In this document: positions 20,706 through 30,831 of the stretch, in pieces
How the letters are laid out: each line of letters opens with the position of its first letter
Numbering within the stretch: position 1 is the stretch's first letter
From: Eukaryota sp. TZLM1-RC
Taxonomy: Eukaryota; Metamonada: BaSk clade
DNA length: 64,000 nucleotides
Direction of reading: 5' to 3'
NCBI GenBank assembly: GCA_040285825.1
Contig: JAUPSS010000003.1
Coordinates: 3,224,001 to 3,288,000, forward strand
Program-made: the position numbers and the translations under genes
The notes under the pieces: model-generated
The model's database searches: none
The model's input: the letters and a program-made list of their open reading frames with translations, nothing else
What the model was told of the DNA's origin: nothing

Positions 20706-21113
20706 CTAATGCTCCATTGTAGACTCTTCCTCGACACTTTGATCAATTGTGGCAGGTTCTACGAAGTTGACAAAGCTACAGACAGTTTCTTTTATGGGAT
20801 AGACTCTCTGACAACCAGAGCATGTGAGAGTCCCCTCAACAATGTCAACCTCATTCAAAATGCGATGTAGTTGGCGACAGAGATCTTCATCTTCTAGAAA
20901 AGAAGGGGGAAGAGACTCTGGTAGAGACACATCCAGAAAAGAAGCTGATGATAGGAGTACTGGGTAATCTATTTTTTGCATAAGATTCTTGAGCAAATCT
21001 CTGTCAAAAGGATGTTCAGTAACCTCATGAGAAATCACACTGAGTGATAAAGGATAAGCGGAAGGACACCGAGGTTTGCAACATTGAACTATATTGTGAA
21101 CACGAAGACGCAT
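20706..21113 (-). CDS. TRM112: TRM112-like methyltransferase activator
   Basis: 135 residues from the ATG at 21113. Start MRLRVHNIVQCC matches the MK-L-THN-L-C start of TRM112/TRMT112. The end matches the family hallmark: RQLHRILNEVDIVEGTLTCSGCQRVYPI, where the family reads LHxxLLEVxVxEGxLxCPxxGRxxPI. The two N-terminal cysteines and the later CSGC pair can form the zinc-binding domain. TRM112 is the small partner that stabilises several SAM methyltransferases acting on tRNA, rRNA and release factors. Length is near the usual 120-135. It has a short acidic extension at the end. No intron. Confidence 0.85.
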   Translation of the reverse strand: MRLRVHNIVQCCKPRCPSAYPLSLSVISHEVTEHPFDRDLLKNLMQKIDYPVLLSSASFLDVSLPESLPPSFLEDEDLCRQLHRILNEVDIVEGTLTCSGCQRVYPIKETVCSFVNFVEPATIDQSVEEESTMEH

Positions 21114-21179
21114 TGCAGTCTACAAATTGTCTTAATGAAATTTGTTTAGTTTCAATCTACTGACACTTTTCAAATCAAA

Positions 21180-21316
21180 TTCAAAAGCCTTCAAATCGTC
21201 ACTAGCTCAAAGACAATTTACTTTGTTGAAATCAATGGACATACGGCTTCGGGAACATAGTGTTGCTGCTGTTATTATTCAGTCAGTCATTAGAGGTTAT
21301 TGGAAACACCATTAGC
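21180..21316 (+). pseudogene. Fragment with an IQ motif
   Basis: The plus strand reads SLAQRQFTLLKSMDIRLREH followed by VAAVIIQSVIRGYWKHH and a stop. The second part is a classical IQ calmodulin-binding motif (IIQxxxRGxxxxH). No start codon is found upstream in frame before a stop, so this is an exon or a relic. It lies just upstream of TRM112 on the other strand. Confidence 0.3.
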
Positions 21317-21499
21317 AACTCCAAGGTGAATTTTTTAGATTTATTGGTTCAAATTTAATTTCAGTTTTTGTAATATATGATTTCATAATTATCAAATTAA
21401 TTGTTAAGTTTTGTTTAACTTTTTTGTATTATAGGCCATAAAGCACCATCCCTTTATTTTTAAATTTCATTAATCAGAAAACTGTAGTGACTTCTGGCC

Positions 21500-21740
21500 C
21501 TTTATGTCCTTATTACAAATTCTTTACCATCTCTTGTGCATCTGTTTACTCTGAATATTATACAAATTCCTCAAATTTATGGTCTTCTTTTAGAATATTC
21601 CACATTTTCTTGTACAATACGCCTTCGATGTTTCATTTAACCCAATAACGTGCTTCATAATTTGATTTGTAAATTTGGATCAAAAATTTTCTCAAAATCT
21701 TCTTTTAATTGTAAACACTTTATTATTTTATTTTATTTTT
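21500..21740 (+). mobile_element. LINE fragment (family B)
   Basis: A short plus-strand piece reads IPQIYGLLLEYSTFSC, IRLRCFI and FNCKHFII. This parallels IPQVYGTLLTDSAWTL..RFRSFI..LLNCKHFIT of the better family-B copies. It is broken by stops and truncated on both sides. Confidence 0.5.
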
Positions 21741-22878
21741 TTTATTTCATTATATTTTATTTCAAGTATTAGGTTAATCCCTAATAATAATAATAATGAC
21801 CTAGATTTAGACGTTGTAGAACTTTCAGAATATAAGTTTTCTCTGTTGGTTGATAGATAGTGTAATAGTATAAGGAATGAGGAGATAAACAGCGGTTTGA
21901 TATTAATGAAGCGAACCGAGATGCCGAACTAATTGAACGTATCAGTAGCTGCCGAACGTTTGGCCGAACTAGTTTAGGAATTCTGACATTATCAAAACCT
22001 ATTCTAATATCATCTCTTTGTAAAATTGTTAAATTCCCTGTATTGAATTGGAGCAAATACATGTTTCTTTTGATAGCAGTTGGTCAATTGAACATATTCA
22101 GTTATTTCATCTTTGTTACAAAAATTTCATCATCATTGAGAAATCAGAGGTGTTTAAGAAACAACAGTCTCAAACCAAAGTTATGAACCCACTGATCACA
22201 GTCTAAAGGCTGTTGGAAATGGTGCTGAAGGTGCTGGTATACCTATGAGTCCGATGCAACAACCTGATCTCAATACATTATCACCAGTAGCGAAAGCGAA
22301 AGTTGAAGAACATTGTATAGTTTTGAAATAACTTAAGAAATCAAGCTTTTGTCTATTTAGGTTGGTTCTTAGGAGAAAGGCCAAGAGCGAATGTGGTTAG
22401 CGTACTATTAATAGTTAGGAACGAGACAATTGTAGGTGTAAGGGAGTCAGAAATGTTGTTTCCGCTGACGTTGAGGGACGTTAAGGACACAAGACAAGAC
22501 AGGATGGTAGAGGTACCATGGTCACGAAGGAAGTTGTGAATGTTGTCCTGTCAAGATTCATTGTTAGGTTGAGTGGTTTCTATTTTAAGATTAAAGAAGT
22601 GTCAAGTTGATCAGATTATGAAAAACAAATTCTATACGAACTCATTGAAACAACACGTTTTCTTGATTGTATATGCTAATGTTATCACCTAAAAAAACTC
22701 CTTCAACTGTAACCTTTTTACGACAGAAAATAGTTGCGGCAGCTTAAATATCACGTATTATAGTGTTTAATTATCATTGTGCTCAGGCTTTGTATTTGTA
22801 TAGATGTAAGAAGTTGTGAGTAAATCAAATTTTTATTGTTGACTGTCTGATCTTTTCTCGACTGACATATTCACCCCA

Positions 22879-24840
22879 ATGGCAAATCCAGAGTTGCCAC
22901 GTCGAGGGCGTGTACTCCCCTGGGAGGTTAACCGTCGTGAGCAACCATTAAACGACAGCAAGACCACAGTTCCAGCAAGTGCTGCTCAGTTCTTCTCTAC
23001 TGCAGCTCTTGTTTCAATGGAAGGACAGTTTCGCTATATTCGAACTGTCACTGTGTTTACTGCCCGGTTAGCACAGCTGTTCGTCCTGCAATATCCGGAA
23101 ATGGCTTTCTGGTTATATCAACAACAGTTTTGGTATCAATGTCAAGACTTTGTAATGGTACCTCATCCGACTGTGAGACGCCCATTCGAGAATCATATGG
23201 AAGTGTACCGCGCACTCTATGATGTCTCTTTCCGACCTGGCTGGCCGTTTCCTCCTATTGGCTTTCAGAAGGGAACCGACAACTGGTGCCACTCTGACAT
23301 TAGAAGCTTTCGCGCACTGCAAATGGCGAACAGCTTTTGTCAAATACTTACTGATGGCCCTGTCTCCTGGAAGCTGACCTTCTTCCGGACAATGGCTACC
23401 TTCTTTGAGTGCCCATGCCCAAAGAAATATGCTTCATTAGTGGTGAACACGACTGCAGCCACTATTCCTGACTCTTTGCGCGCATGGTATGATGAAGGTC
23501 ACCATGAGTACATAATGGACCTATTTATTCAGCAGGTTGCCGACCCTCATCGTTTTGACGCTATGTTAATGCTGGACAATGTTGATCTCAGTCCAGACAA
23601 CATCACCTTCTTATTCATTGCTGGGCTAAATATTTTATCCTTTCTGGAAAATATTGCATCTGACACCATGCGAAGAAATGCCGTGTCCCCATCCCCCAGT
23701 TATTCTCCTGACTTTATCTCTTTTAGTCAAAAACTGGAAAAGCATTTTCTCTCTTTTAATGCCAACCACTGTCTGCTGAAAGATCCGTTTGCCTTTTTCA
23801 GAAAAAAGAAGTATCTGACTTACACAATCAGTTCAGATGCTGTTTCAGTCCGCTTCACTTTTTCTTTTGCCCCCAAAAAAATTAAGAATCGCCGGACAGC
23901 CAGAGAATTGGCAACCACCATAGCCAGTGATGAACTCGAAATACCTGCAAAGAGTCGGAAGCGAAACTCTAGACTTCAACAACAGGTCCGTCCAAGGCAA
24001 CGTCGAAGAACTGACGACGCCTATGAGCCTCCGCCAGTTGATCCATGTGAATATTCATTTTGTGTAACTGATCCTAATCACAAAAATTTGTGTGGTTATT
24101 CAATTGGATCAAGAATTGATAATAACAATGTTGATCATCAACTTTCGGGCCTTGTTCTGAATCCAAAGGCAAGGAAGATCATTCACCCACCGGTCCTGAC
24201 CCATGCATCACCAAATTGCTATTTTGCTAAGAATTTACACAAATATCTTAATGAAATAGCAATGCCTTTGATGTCGGTACCGACACAGGAAGAAATCAGC
24301 AATCCCGACTTCCGTCCGAGAACTAAACTAGACCAACTGCTGATAAATGGAGATCGCCGAGCCCTGCGCCGCAACAAGTTTGATTTTTTTACAAGAAGGC
24401 AAAAAAGAATAATGGGATTTATTGAAAAAATTAAACTAATGGCTAATGGAAGAGAAACCATAATTTGGTTTGGTAGTGGAGGTGATGGGCCATTAAGACA
24501 ATCTGTGAAAACCCCAAGGAAGCGCTTTTTGAAGGAGATTCAGAAACATTTTACATATGTGAAGCCTAATGGAGATGAATTCTACACATCTGCCAAAACG
24601 AATTGCTGTAAGGTATTCAATCAAAAGTTGTATCACAATGATGGGATGGTGCACAATGAAAAGTATGTTTGCCCTCAATGTCAGACACTCTGGTCGAGGG
24701 ACATCTCGGCTTCCAGAAACCAACTGGAGATTGCAATAAGTGAGCACTACCACAGGAAAGACCTGAGGCGTTCCGGAGACCCCGTAGTGTTTTTCCATGT
24801 ATTGCGTACCTGTACGCGTATTGTGATGTTGCTGCTTTAA
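22879..24840 (+). CDS. Fanzor (eukaryotic TnpB-type) RNA-guided nuclease, family 3
   Basis: 653 residues from the ATG at 22879, close to the usual length of Fanzor proteins. RuvC-I is likely in EYSFCVTDPNHKNLCGY (Asp near residue 393). The segment TIIWFGSGGDGP (about 535) matches the strand before RuvC-II. RuvC-II is GDEFYTSAKTNCC (Glu near 574). The zinc ribbon comprises NCC and CPQC. RuvC-III is WSRDISASRNQ with its Asp near residue 615. All three acidic residues are thus present. A basic linker (about 332-380) precedes RuvC-I, and the first 330 residues would be the recognition and wedge part. Compared with the copy at 33.7 kb, one base is missing near 24754, which replaces the last 20 or so residues after the catalytic core. 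The protein may still work. Function is inferred from motifs. Confidence 0.72.
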   Translation: MANPELPRRGRVLPWEVNRREQPLNDSKTTVPASAAQFFSTAALVSMEGQFRYIRTVTVFTARLAQLFVLQYPEMAFWLYQQQFWYQCQDFVMVPHPTVRRPFENHMEVYRALYDVSFRPGWPFPPIGFQKGTDNWCHSDIRSFRALQMANSFCQILTDGPVSWKLTFFRTMATFFECPCPKKYASLVVNTTAATIPDSLRAWYDEGHHEYIMDLFIQQVADPHRFDAMLMLDNVDLSPDNITFLFIAGLNILSFLENIASDTMRRNAVSPSPSYSPDFISFSQKLEKHFLSFNANHCLLKDPFAFFRKKKYLTYTISSDAVSVRFTFSFAPKKIKNRRTARELATTIASDELEIPAKSRKRNSRLQQQVRPRQRRRTDDAYEPPPVDPCEYSFCVTDPNHKNLCGYSIGSRIDNNNVDHQLSGLVLNPKARKIIHPPVLTHASPNCYFAKNLHKYLNEIAMPLMSVPTQEEISNPDFRPRTKLDQLLINGDRRALRRNKFDFFTRRQKRIMGFIEKIKLMANGRETIIWFGSGGDGPLRQSVKTPRKRFLKEIQKHFTYVKPNGDEFYTSAKTNCCKVFNQKLYHNDGMVHNEKYVCPQCQTLWSRDISASRNQLEIAISEHYHRKDLRRSGDPVVFFHVLRTCTRIVMLLL

Positions 24841-24951
24841 CTATCATTTGATCGTGATATCATATAGTGATAGATCTAAAGAGTATGCTTAACGTCTATC
24901 AAGATTGCATGAATTGGTCAAAAGCCAGAAGTGCGTTTTGATAGAAATTCA
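24835..24951 (+). ncRNA. Candidate OMEGA (guide) RNA scaffold at the Fanzor right end
   Basis: The last 110 bp of the element are conserved with 33780-33894. They include the imperfect palindrome CTATCATTTG..CATATAGTGATAG (24841-24873). In known Fanzor and TnpB systems the RNA scaffold is encoded by the right end and the guide follows it. The position and hairpin fit, but there is no direct evidence for transcription. Confidence 0.3.
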
Positions 24952-25240
24952 CAGTACTGACACTTTCATTCTGAGAGATTGTTTCAATTTTTCCTGACTA
25001 CCTTCACCTACCATTTTTTTGCAAAACGTACCTTTTTGATCATTCTGGTGATCCACGTTTTCAGAACCAGGACAAAATTCACTATCATAGTTGTACTTGT
25101 TTTTAAATTTCAGTCTTTTAACTACAACTGATAACTGCCTACAGAGGCCAACCAATGGTATTTGTTAAATCAGCATCGATATAAATCAATAAAATTCAAT
25201 TAAACACAGATTCAAGCAAATGTCACCTAGAAGATACCGT
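24952..25240. other. Gap between Fanzor and pogo-like relic
   Basis: About 290 bp with no supported gene. It starts right after the Fanzor right end and ends near a TIR-like sequence GTGTTTCCTAAATTTTTGGGC at about 25241. Confidence 0.4.
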
Positions 25241-25920
25241 GTTTCCTAAATTTTTGGGCACTAAAAAAATTGGGCGATTTGGGCGATCAGAAATAAATCG
25301 CGCAATTAATAGGCGCCCGATTTTTTCGTCATAATTCTGACCCTTGTTTCTAAAAATAGAACTAAGTGTTGTTTATAGATAAAAACTCTTCCTATTCATC
25401 GTCTACAACTACCACCTCTACTGCATTTTCGTCATAATTCTGACCCTTGTTTCTAAAAATAGAACTAAGTGTTGTTTATAGATAAAAACTGTTTCTATTC
25501 ATCGTCTACATCTACCACCTCTACTGCATTCCCGTTGTTTTTCTGGAGACATGCTTCCATGTTCTCATCTTTTTTCTTCCAACCAGCAGTAATCATGTCA
25601 AAGGCTTTCTCTTGCAATCTTGCCATTGCAATGAGGACCCAGCCTGAAAATTCATCCTTGACAACACTGGCCCTTACGTCAAGGACAACATCTCTAGGTA
25701 AGGCACCACTACGCAATTGCTGTAGAGTCTGATCGCAGCAATAGTTTCCAAACAGTTCTTTTAGGATATCCTTGAATGGTTTGTTGATTGCAATGTCCAA
25801 AACTGAGAATAGATCAGTTGCTGATTTAGGTATATAATAAACATCTATACCAATAGCTTTTAAAATACCTCTAAGTTCTGTTTCTAACAGCTGTTTCTGT
25901 GGTCTACCGTATATTGGTTA
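25241..25920 (-). mobile_element. Pogo-like transposase relic
   Basis: On the minus strand (about 25915-25495) a DDE-transposase tail can be read: GIDVYYIPKSATDLFSVLD, INKPFKDILKELFG, then VVLDVRASVVKDEFSGWV, ending in an acidic tail VDVDDE. The D-INKPFK motif followed by a helix and a Trp is typical of pogo/jerky transposases. The start at 25241 (GTGTTTCC..GGGCACTAAAAAAATTGGGCGATT) resembles the TIR of the element at 13303. The other end is not found. A 103-bp tandem duplication lies inside. Confidence 0.55.
25323..25528. repeat. 103-bp tandem duplication
   Basis: Two nearly identical units, 25323-25425 and 25426-25528, each run from TTTTCGTCATAATTCTGACC to CCACCTCTACTGCA. The duplication covers the 3' end of the pogo-like transposase frame and its downstream region. 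Confidence 0.9.
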
Positions 25921-26034
25921 GAATTAGTTCAAAGAATAGTGGGAATTTTTTATAAGTGGGAAATAAAATATTGGGAATTTTTTAAAAAGTTCCAAAAAAA
26001 AGTAAAAAGTTCAAATCAGAAATGGTATGGCAAA

Positions 26035-26108
26035 GTTTCTGTGGTCTAGTTGGTTAGGATATCTGTCTAACACACAGATGGTCCCGAGTTCGAGTCTCGG
26101 CGGAAACA
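26035..26108 (+). tRNA. tRNA-Val (AAC)
   Basis: 74 nt. Acceptor GTTTCTG/CGGAAAC, D arm GTCTAGTTGGTTAGGAT, anticodon stem TCTGT/ACAGA with loop CTAACAC (anticodon AAC), T arm CCGAG-TTCGAGT-CTCGG. No intron. Confidence 0.93.
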
Positions 26109-26224
26109 TTTTAATTTTTGGAGGATACAAAGTATTCCTGAATTTTTTTTCAACGGAATATCAACTTTACTTATGCCCTTGTTTATCGTGTACCTTTCTT
26201 TCAATTATCAATTTTATCAAAAAC

Positions 26225-28010
26225 CTATAAATCAACATCTAAAAAATCCATCTCTCCCAAAACAAAAACACTAGATGCAACTCTCTCATAGTGAGATCCA
26301 AGAGAGAAAATAGCATCAGAAACCATCTTCAACATCCCCTTAAAAATAGAAAACACAATTCTATTTTGCCAAAACAATCTGTTGAAATTTCTGTTAGTTC
26401 TTCTCTTTACAATCTTTTCAAAATCTGCCAAAAAACGTATAGCCGTTGGAGCAAGTGAACCTGATAGAGAAAATTTACATCGATACAAATTGTATTTTGC
26501 ATGCTGTTCACTGGACAATTTGGACAAAGGTTCATTGTATTTTTTGATTTTGAACTTTTCAGCATTTGAAAGAGGATTATGAATTTCAGAATTAGCAAGC
26601 CTTTCTTTCAAGGCATTAGAAAGATCAACAAACATTACATCCAACAAAATGAAGCTTTTATCTAATCCAGGTAATATTACATCACCTCTATTATTCTTAT
26701 GAAAATCATCTTCAGTATCACACAGATTTGACAACAGAGGTTCCAAAAAGGATTCAATTCTATGAGACTTACACATATAATATTATTGGTCTCTTACAGC
26801 ATCGTGAACCTTGCTTCTAAAAGTAATAAAATGTTTACAATTTAACAAATGAGTAATTGTAATTTTTCGAGAACATTTACAAGTTAAATTATGAGGTGAA
26901 TTATCAGGTCAGATAAAGGAACGAAATCTTATATTCAAAGTCCAAGCAGAATCAGTTAAGAGAGTACCATAAACTTGAGGAATTGTTGTTACTAAGGCAG
27001 AAGAAGTACTATCACACATATCATGTAAAAGATTTGCAAAAGCGGGATTCTTTTTCTTGGCCAAGCCAAGTCTAACTTCAAAATCCAAGCTTTCAGAAAT
27101 CTTTGACAATTTTTGTTGAAGCTTTTTACAGCAAAACTGCAAATTAAAAAGATATCGGTTTCTAATTTTCTGAATTGATTGGGGAAAACATTTGGTCCAA
27201 ATTTGTGGTAACAATTTATCGAGATTACAAGATAACTCACTGAAATACGGACTGCAACTGGGAACTAACAAATGAGAATATTGAGGAAATACACGAGAAA
27301 ATTCATAAATGAAATTCTTGCCTCCACATAAAAATGCGGATTGACACAAAATAGAAGATTTTGTAAATCCAATACCACCAAAATTTGCTGCCGAAAATAG
27401 GTAATTTTTCAACATTCCTTGTTCTACATCCAATAAATCAGCAAAAAATTCTGTTCTCAATGAATTAAAGGAACGACAAACATTTAACGCTATGGATGGA
27501 GCACAACTCAAAATGTGGGTTATTCTTCCAGTATAGCAAATTTTAAGCATGAAAAATTTAATGTGTTTTTCTAAATCTAAAGAAGAAATTGAATCAAGTT
27601 CAATTTTCATTTTTTCCAAAATAACTTGTAATTTATTCTGAATTTGAGGCACATTTCCTTACCAACAACCAAGGAATTTAGAACCATCACTACTATAATT
27701 AGTAAAAGGTACAACAGCATCGTTTATCACAAGATCCTGTGCAGATGAGCTAATCAGAAGGCATCTGCTCGCATTAAGATGAAGCCCAATATTTTCATAA
27801 GAATCGGAAATTTTTTGAGCAACCAATTGGAGTAAATCAAATGAACCAATCAAGGATATATCATCCATATAAGCAACTATTTCTAGAGAAGAGTATTTTT
27901 GCTCAATGATATCTACAGTGTTGTGAATAGCTGAACAAAACAATAATGGACCTAAGTGATCACCTAGTTTCACACCAGAAGATAATTTTAAACCAAATGA
28001 ATAAAATATC
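26225..28010 (-). mobile_element. LINE (family B), best-preserved but 5'-truncated
   Basis: The minus strand carries one reading frame with a few stops (27973-27659, 27652-26909, 26776-26225). It begins inside the reverse transcriptase (GDHLGPLLFC, AYMDDISLIG), goes through thumb and connection parts (FFMLKICYTGRITHIL, FGGIGFTKSSILCQSAF), and the zinc-binding CSRKI..HLLNCKHFITF. It ends with a restriction-like endonuclease segment (NRGDVILPG, ILLDVMFVD, EKFKIKKYNE). The in-frame stops come from Leu or Trp codons when compared with the other copies (for example TGG to TGA), so this is ordinary decay. Confidence 0.8.
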
Positions 28011-29950
28011 CATGTTGCTCAATTGCAATATATGCCGGAATTAATACCATATTTTCAATCAACATATTGCACATATTCTAATTTACATTTTAATAACAAC
28101 ATTTTGAGTTCATCAAGTGGCGTAAAGCAAGGAGATCCGTTAGGACCTCTTTTGTTTTGTTTGGCCATTCATCCTATTCTACTGCAAATTCAAGAGATGT
28201 TTCCTTCACTAAAAATGATTGCATATATGGATGATGTTGTGCTTATTGGTGATTTAAATATTGTGAAAAAGCAACTGTATGTTTTAAAGAATTATTTACC
28301 AAAATTGGTCTCCGACTTAATTTACTTAAATGTGTTCTGTTATCGAATTCTCCAGTTTCCACAATAATTGATGATATTGAAATTCAAGCCAAATTATATT
28401 CAATTGATGCTATTCGTCATTTGGGTTCGTTTTTAGGAAATAATGATGAAATTACCAAAAAATTGTTTGAAAAGTTGAACTCAATTTCTGACAAAATTGA
28501 CCGAATGATGAATTTAGATAGAAAAAAACACATCAAATTTACCATTATAAGACTGTGTTTTAGTTCCAATTTTAATCATATATTTCGATCTACAAATCCT
28601 CTCGTCACTAGACCTTTTGCTCAAAAGTTTAATGAGTTACGTGCAAAAGTTTTGTCTCAATTACTGGGATGTAAAATGTTTCAAATTCCAGACCATGCAT
28701 ACCTTAGTCCACATTATGGCGGTTTAGGGTGGACGAAGGCTTTTATTCTTACGTCGTGTGCTTTTGTTGGTGGATGCAGAAATGCAATCTTTGAGTTTTC
28801 CGAAAGATTTGCAGATTGGGAAGATTTATTGATGACAACGCAAAGTTCCACTGTTTTTGCATTAAATGAAGAAATTTCAAAAATTGATGCAGGAAAATGG
28901 GGTCGATGCTTTCCCCAATCATTCAATGGCAATATTCCAGAAAACAATGTTTTAAATTTGAAGTACACTCTTCGAACATTACAGAAACCATTGACTGGAA
29001 TGTATGAAAAAGATCTTTATAATAATATTTGCAGCTCGGCTGTTTTCAATCAAGATCTTCACTCATTGTTATTGGAAAAGGGTGTTTGTGAAAACAAGGC
29101 GTCAGATTCTTCACTTTTTGTAACCATTGTACCACGAAGATTTGGATTGTGTGCCACTAATGAAGCATTTGTAACAAAAATGAGATTATATTTGAACATC
29201 CCCATTAACCAATTATTATCAAAAGAAAAATGTATTTGTTCGAATTCACCTCAACTCACTTTGCGCCATGCTCTAAATTGCTCTAAATTGATAACTTATC
29301 GTTCTTCATTACATGATGCTGTTAGAGACACTGTTTTCAATATGGCACAAACTGCAAGGATATCGTGTATCAAAGAGCCCCTGCTGAAGGAAACACTTTC
29401 TCTGAATAATTTTGGTTCTGATGATAGAGGTGATGTATACTGTGATTGGATTGATAATTCTGAAGCTATTGTTGACTTTGTCTCATGTAATGTTGCAAAC
29501 GATACTTTGGTTCACAGAAGAAAACTTAATCCTGTGGCTGCTCTGGATTTTAAAGCAAAAGAAAAACATAGAAAATATGATAAAGAAATTGAAGATGCAA
29601 ATGTCGATAGAAATACACAGCTGGTTTTTATTGCTTTCCCATTTTCGATAAATGGAAGATTATCAGTTGAAGCAGAAACTTTTTTGGATGACTTCCAAAA
29701 AATGGTGAAAGAAAAAACAATGAAAAGATTTGATATTTATTTATGGCGTTCACGGATTCAATTTGCCATTATTAATAGATTACCGCGGTTTTTCAATCGA
29801 ATTAGAGAAGCTTTAGCTAGACAGCAAGCAAATCAAGATTTTGTAGAGGAAATCTTGGTTCAATGATAGTCGTCCCATTAGTTATGATTTAATTTAATCA
29901 AGTGTGCAAATTCAATAAATACGATATTAAATCTGATTTTTTACCATAAA
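28011..29950 (+). mobile_element. LINE (family A) with restriction-like endonuclease
   Basis: The plus strand starts inside the reverse transcriptase. A first frame (28023-28367) has SSGVKQGDPLGPLLFC and IAYMDDVVLIG. After a frameshift near 28370-28420, a 481-residue frame (28421-29866) holds thumb, zinc-binding and nuclease parts. The zinc segment is LTLRHALNCSKLITYRSSLH. The last part has RGDVYCDWID, IVDFVSCNVAND and KEKHRKYDKEIED, a PD-(D/E)XK pattern like that of non-LTR elements with a restriction-type nuclease at the C-terminus. The front part of the element is missing. The A-rich end is near 29950. Confidence 0.8.
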
Positions 29951-30831
29951 ATTTTATCGTGTACCTCAAATTGAAAAAGTGTTAATACACAAAAATTTAA
30001 ATTAATTATTAATTAAAAAACTGGGTTATGGAAAACGAAAATGGGATTTTTCGAGGAAATTCCAATTTTTCAACTTTTATTACTTTCCCACTTTTTCCTG
30101 AAAAACCGTAGTGATGTGCTATTTCTGAACAATTGTATAACTCTATTGCTGTGTCCTGGAAAGATAAGCTACTGTGACTGTAATTCGACTGCTGAACACA
30201 GCTCAAGATTCCTCTCAATCAGAGTTTTATAAACCAATTATCATTACTATTTGATAGTGCGAGAATCGAATAATCTCAAACGACAGCAGTAATTAAAATA
30301 CGATGATTCTATCAATGAATATTTTTATAAATTATATTGTAGATATTCAAGACGTGTGCAATCTTCAACACCAGTTTCAAGTGATTTTTTCATAAAGCTA
30401 ATATAGTGGAAAATTATTATAGTGATGCTGAAGAAAAAAAACACCAAAAGAGCTCAATAAATTGGGATCAAATTGCCAGAATTAAAATGGAGATCAGCTG
30501 ATGAGATTCTGTAATTCAATTCTGTTTAATTCTGTGTTCCAAGTGTTGAAATAGCACAAAGTTTGAAAAAATAATTGTTGAAATTCAAACATAAGGATAA
30601 TGACAACTGATTGTCAACATTCTACCAAACAACAAACGAGGACTATCTGAAAAAACAACTGTTTTTTCTAATGATCAAAGAATCGCAACGAATAGATGAG
30701 AATACACTACTGAACTGCTGCATGAACAAAGACGACTCAGATATGGTGTTTTGTATTATCAAATCATTTTCAATATAAGAGAAAATAATATTTACAATAA
30801 TATTTACAATTGTTTAACAAACAAAGGAAGA
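29951..30831. other. AT-rich gap without gene
   Basis: Nearly 900 bp with only short frames. I see no RNA gene, terminal repeats or transposase motifs. Confidence 0.4.

Larger units (their letters stand above)
22245..24951 (+). mobile_element. Fanzor family 3 element, nearly complete
   Basis: Boundaries come from comparison with the deleted copy at 32837-33894. The two agree from ATGAGTCCGATGC (22245) and up to ATAGAAATTCACA (24951), and differ on both sides. The element has about 630 bp of leader, the nuclease gene at 22879, and a right end of about 110 bp. No transposase gene of the serine-recombinase or Y1 type is visible inside, so movement would need a partner in trans. Confidence 0.7.
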
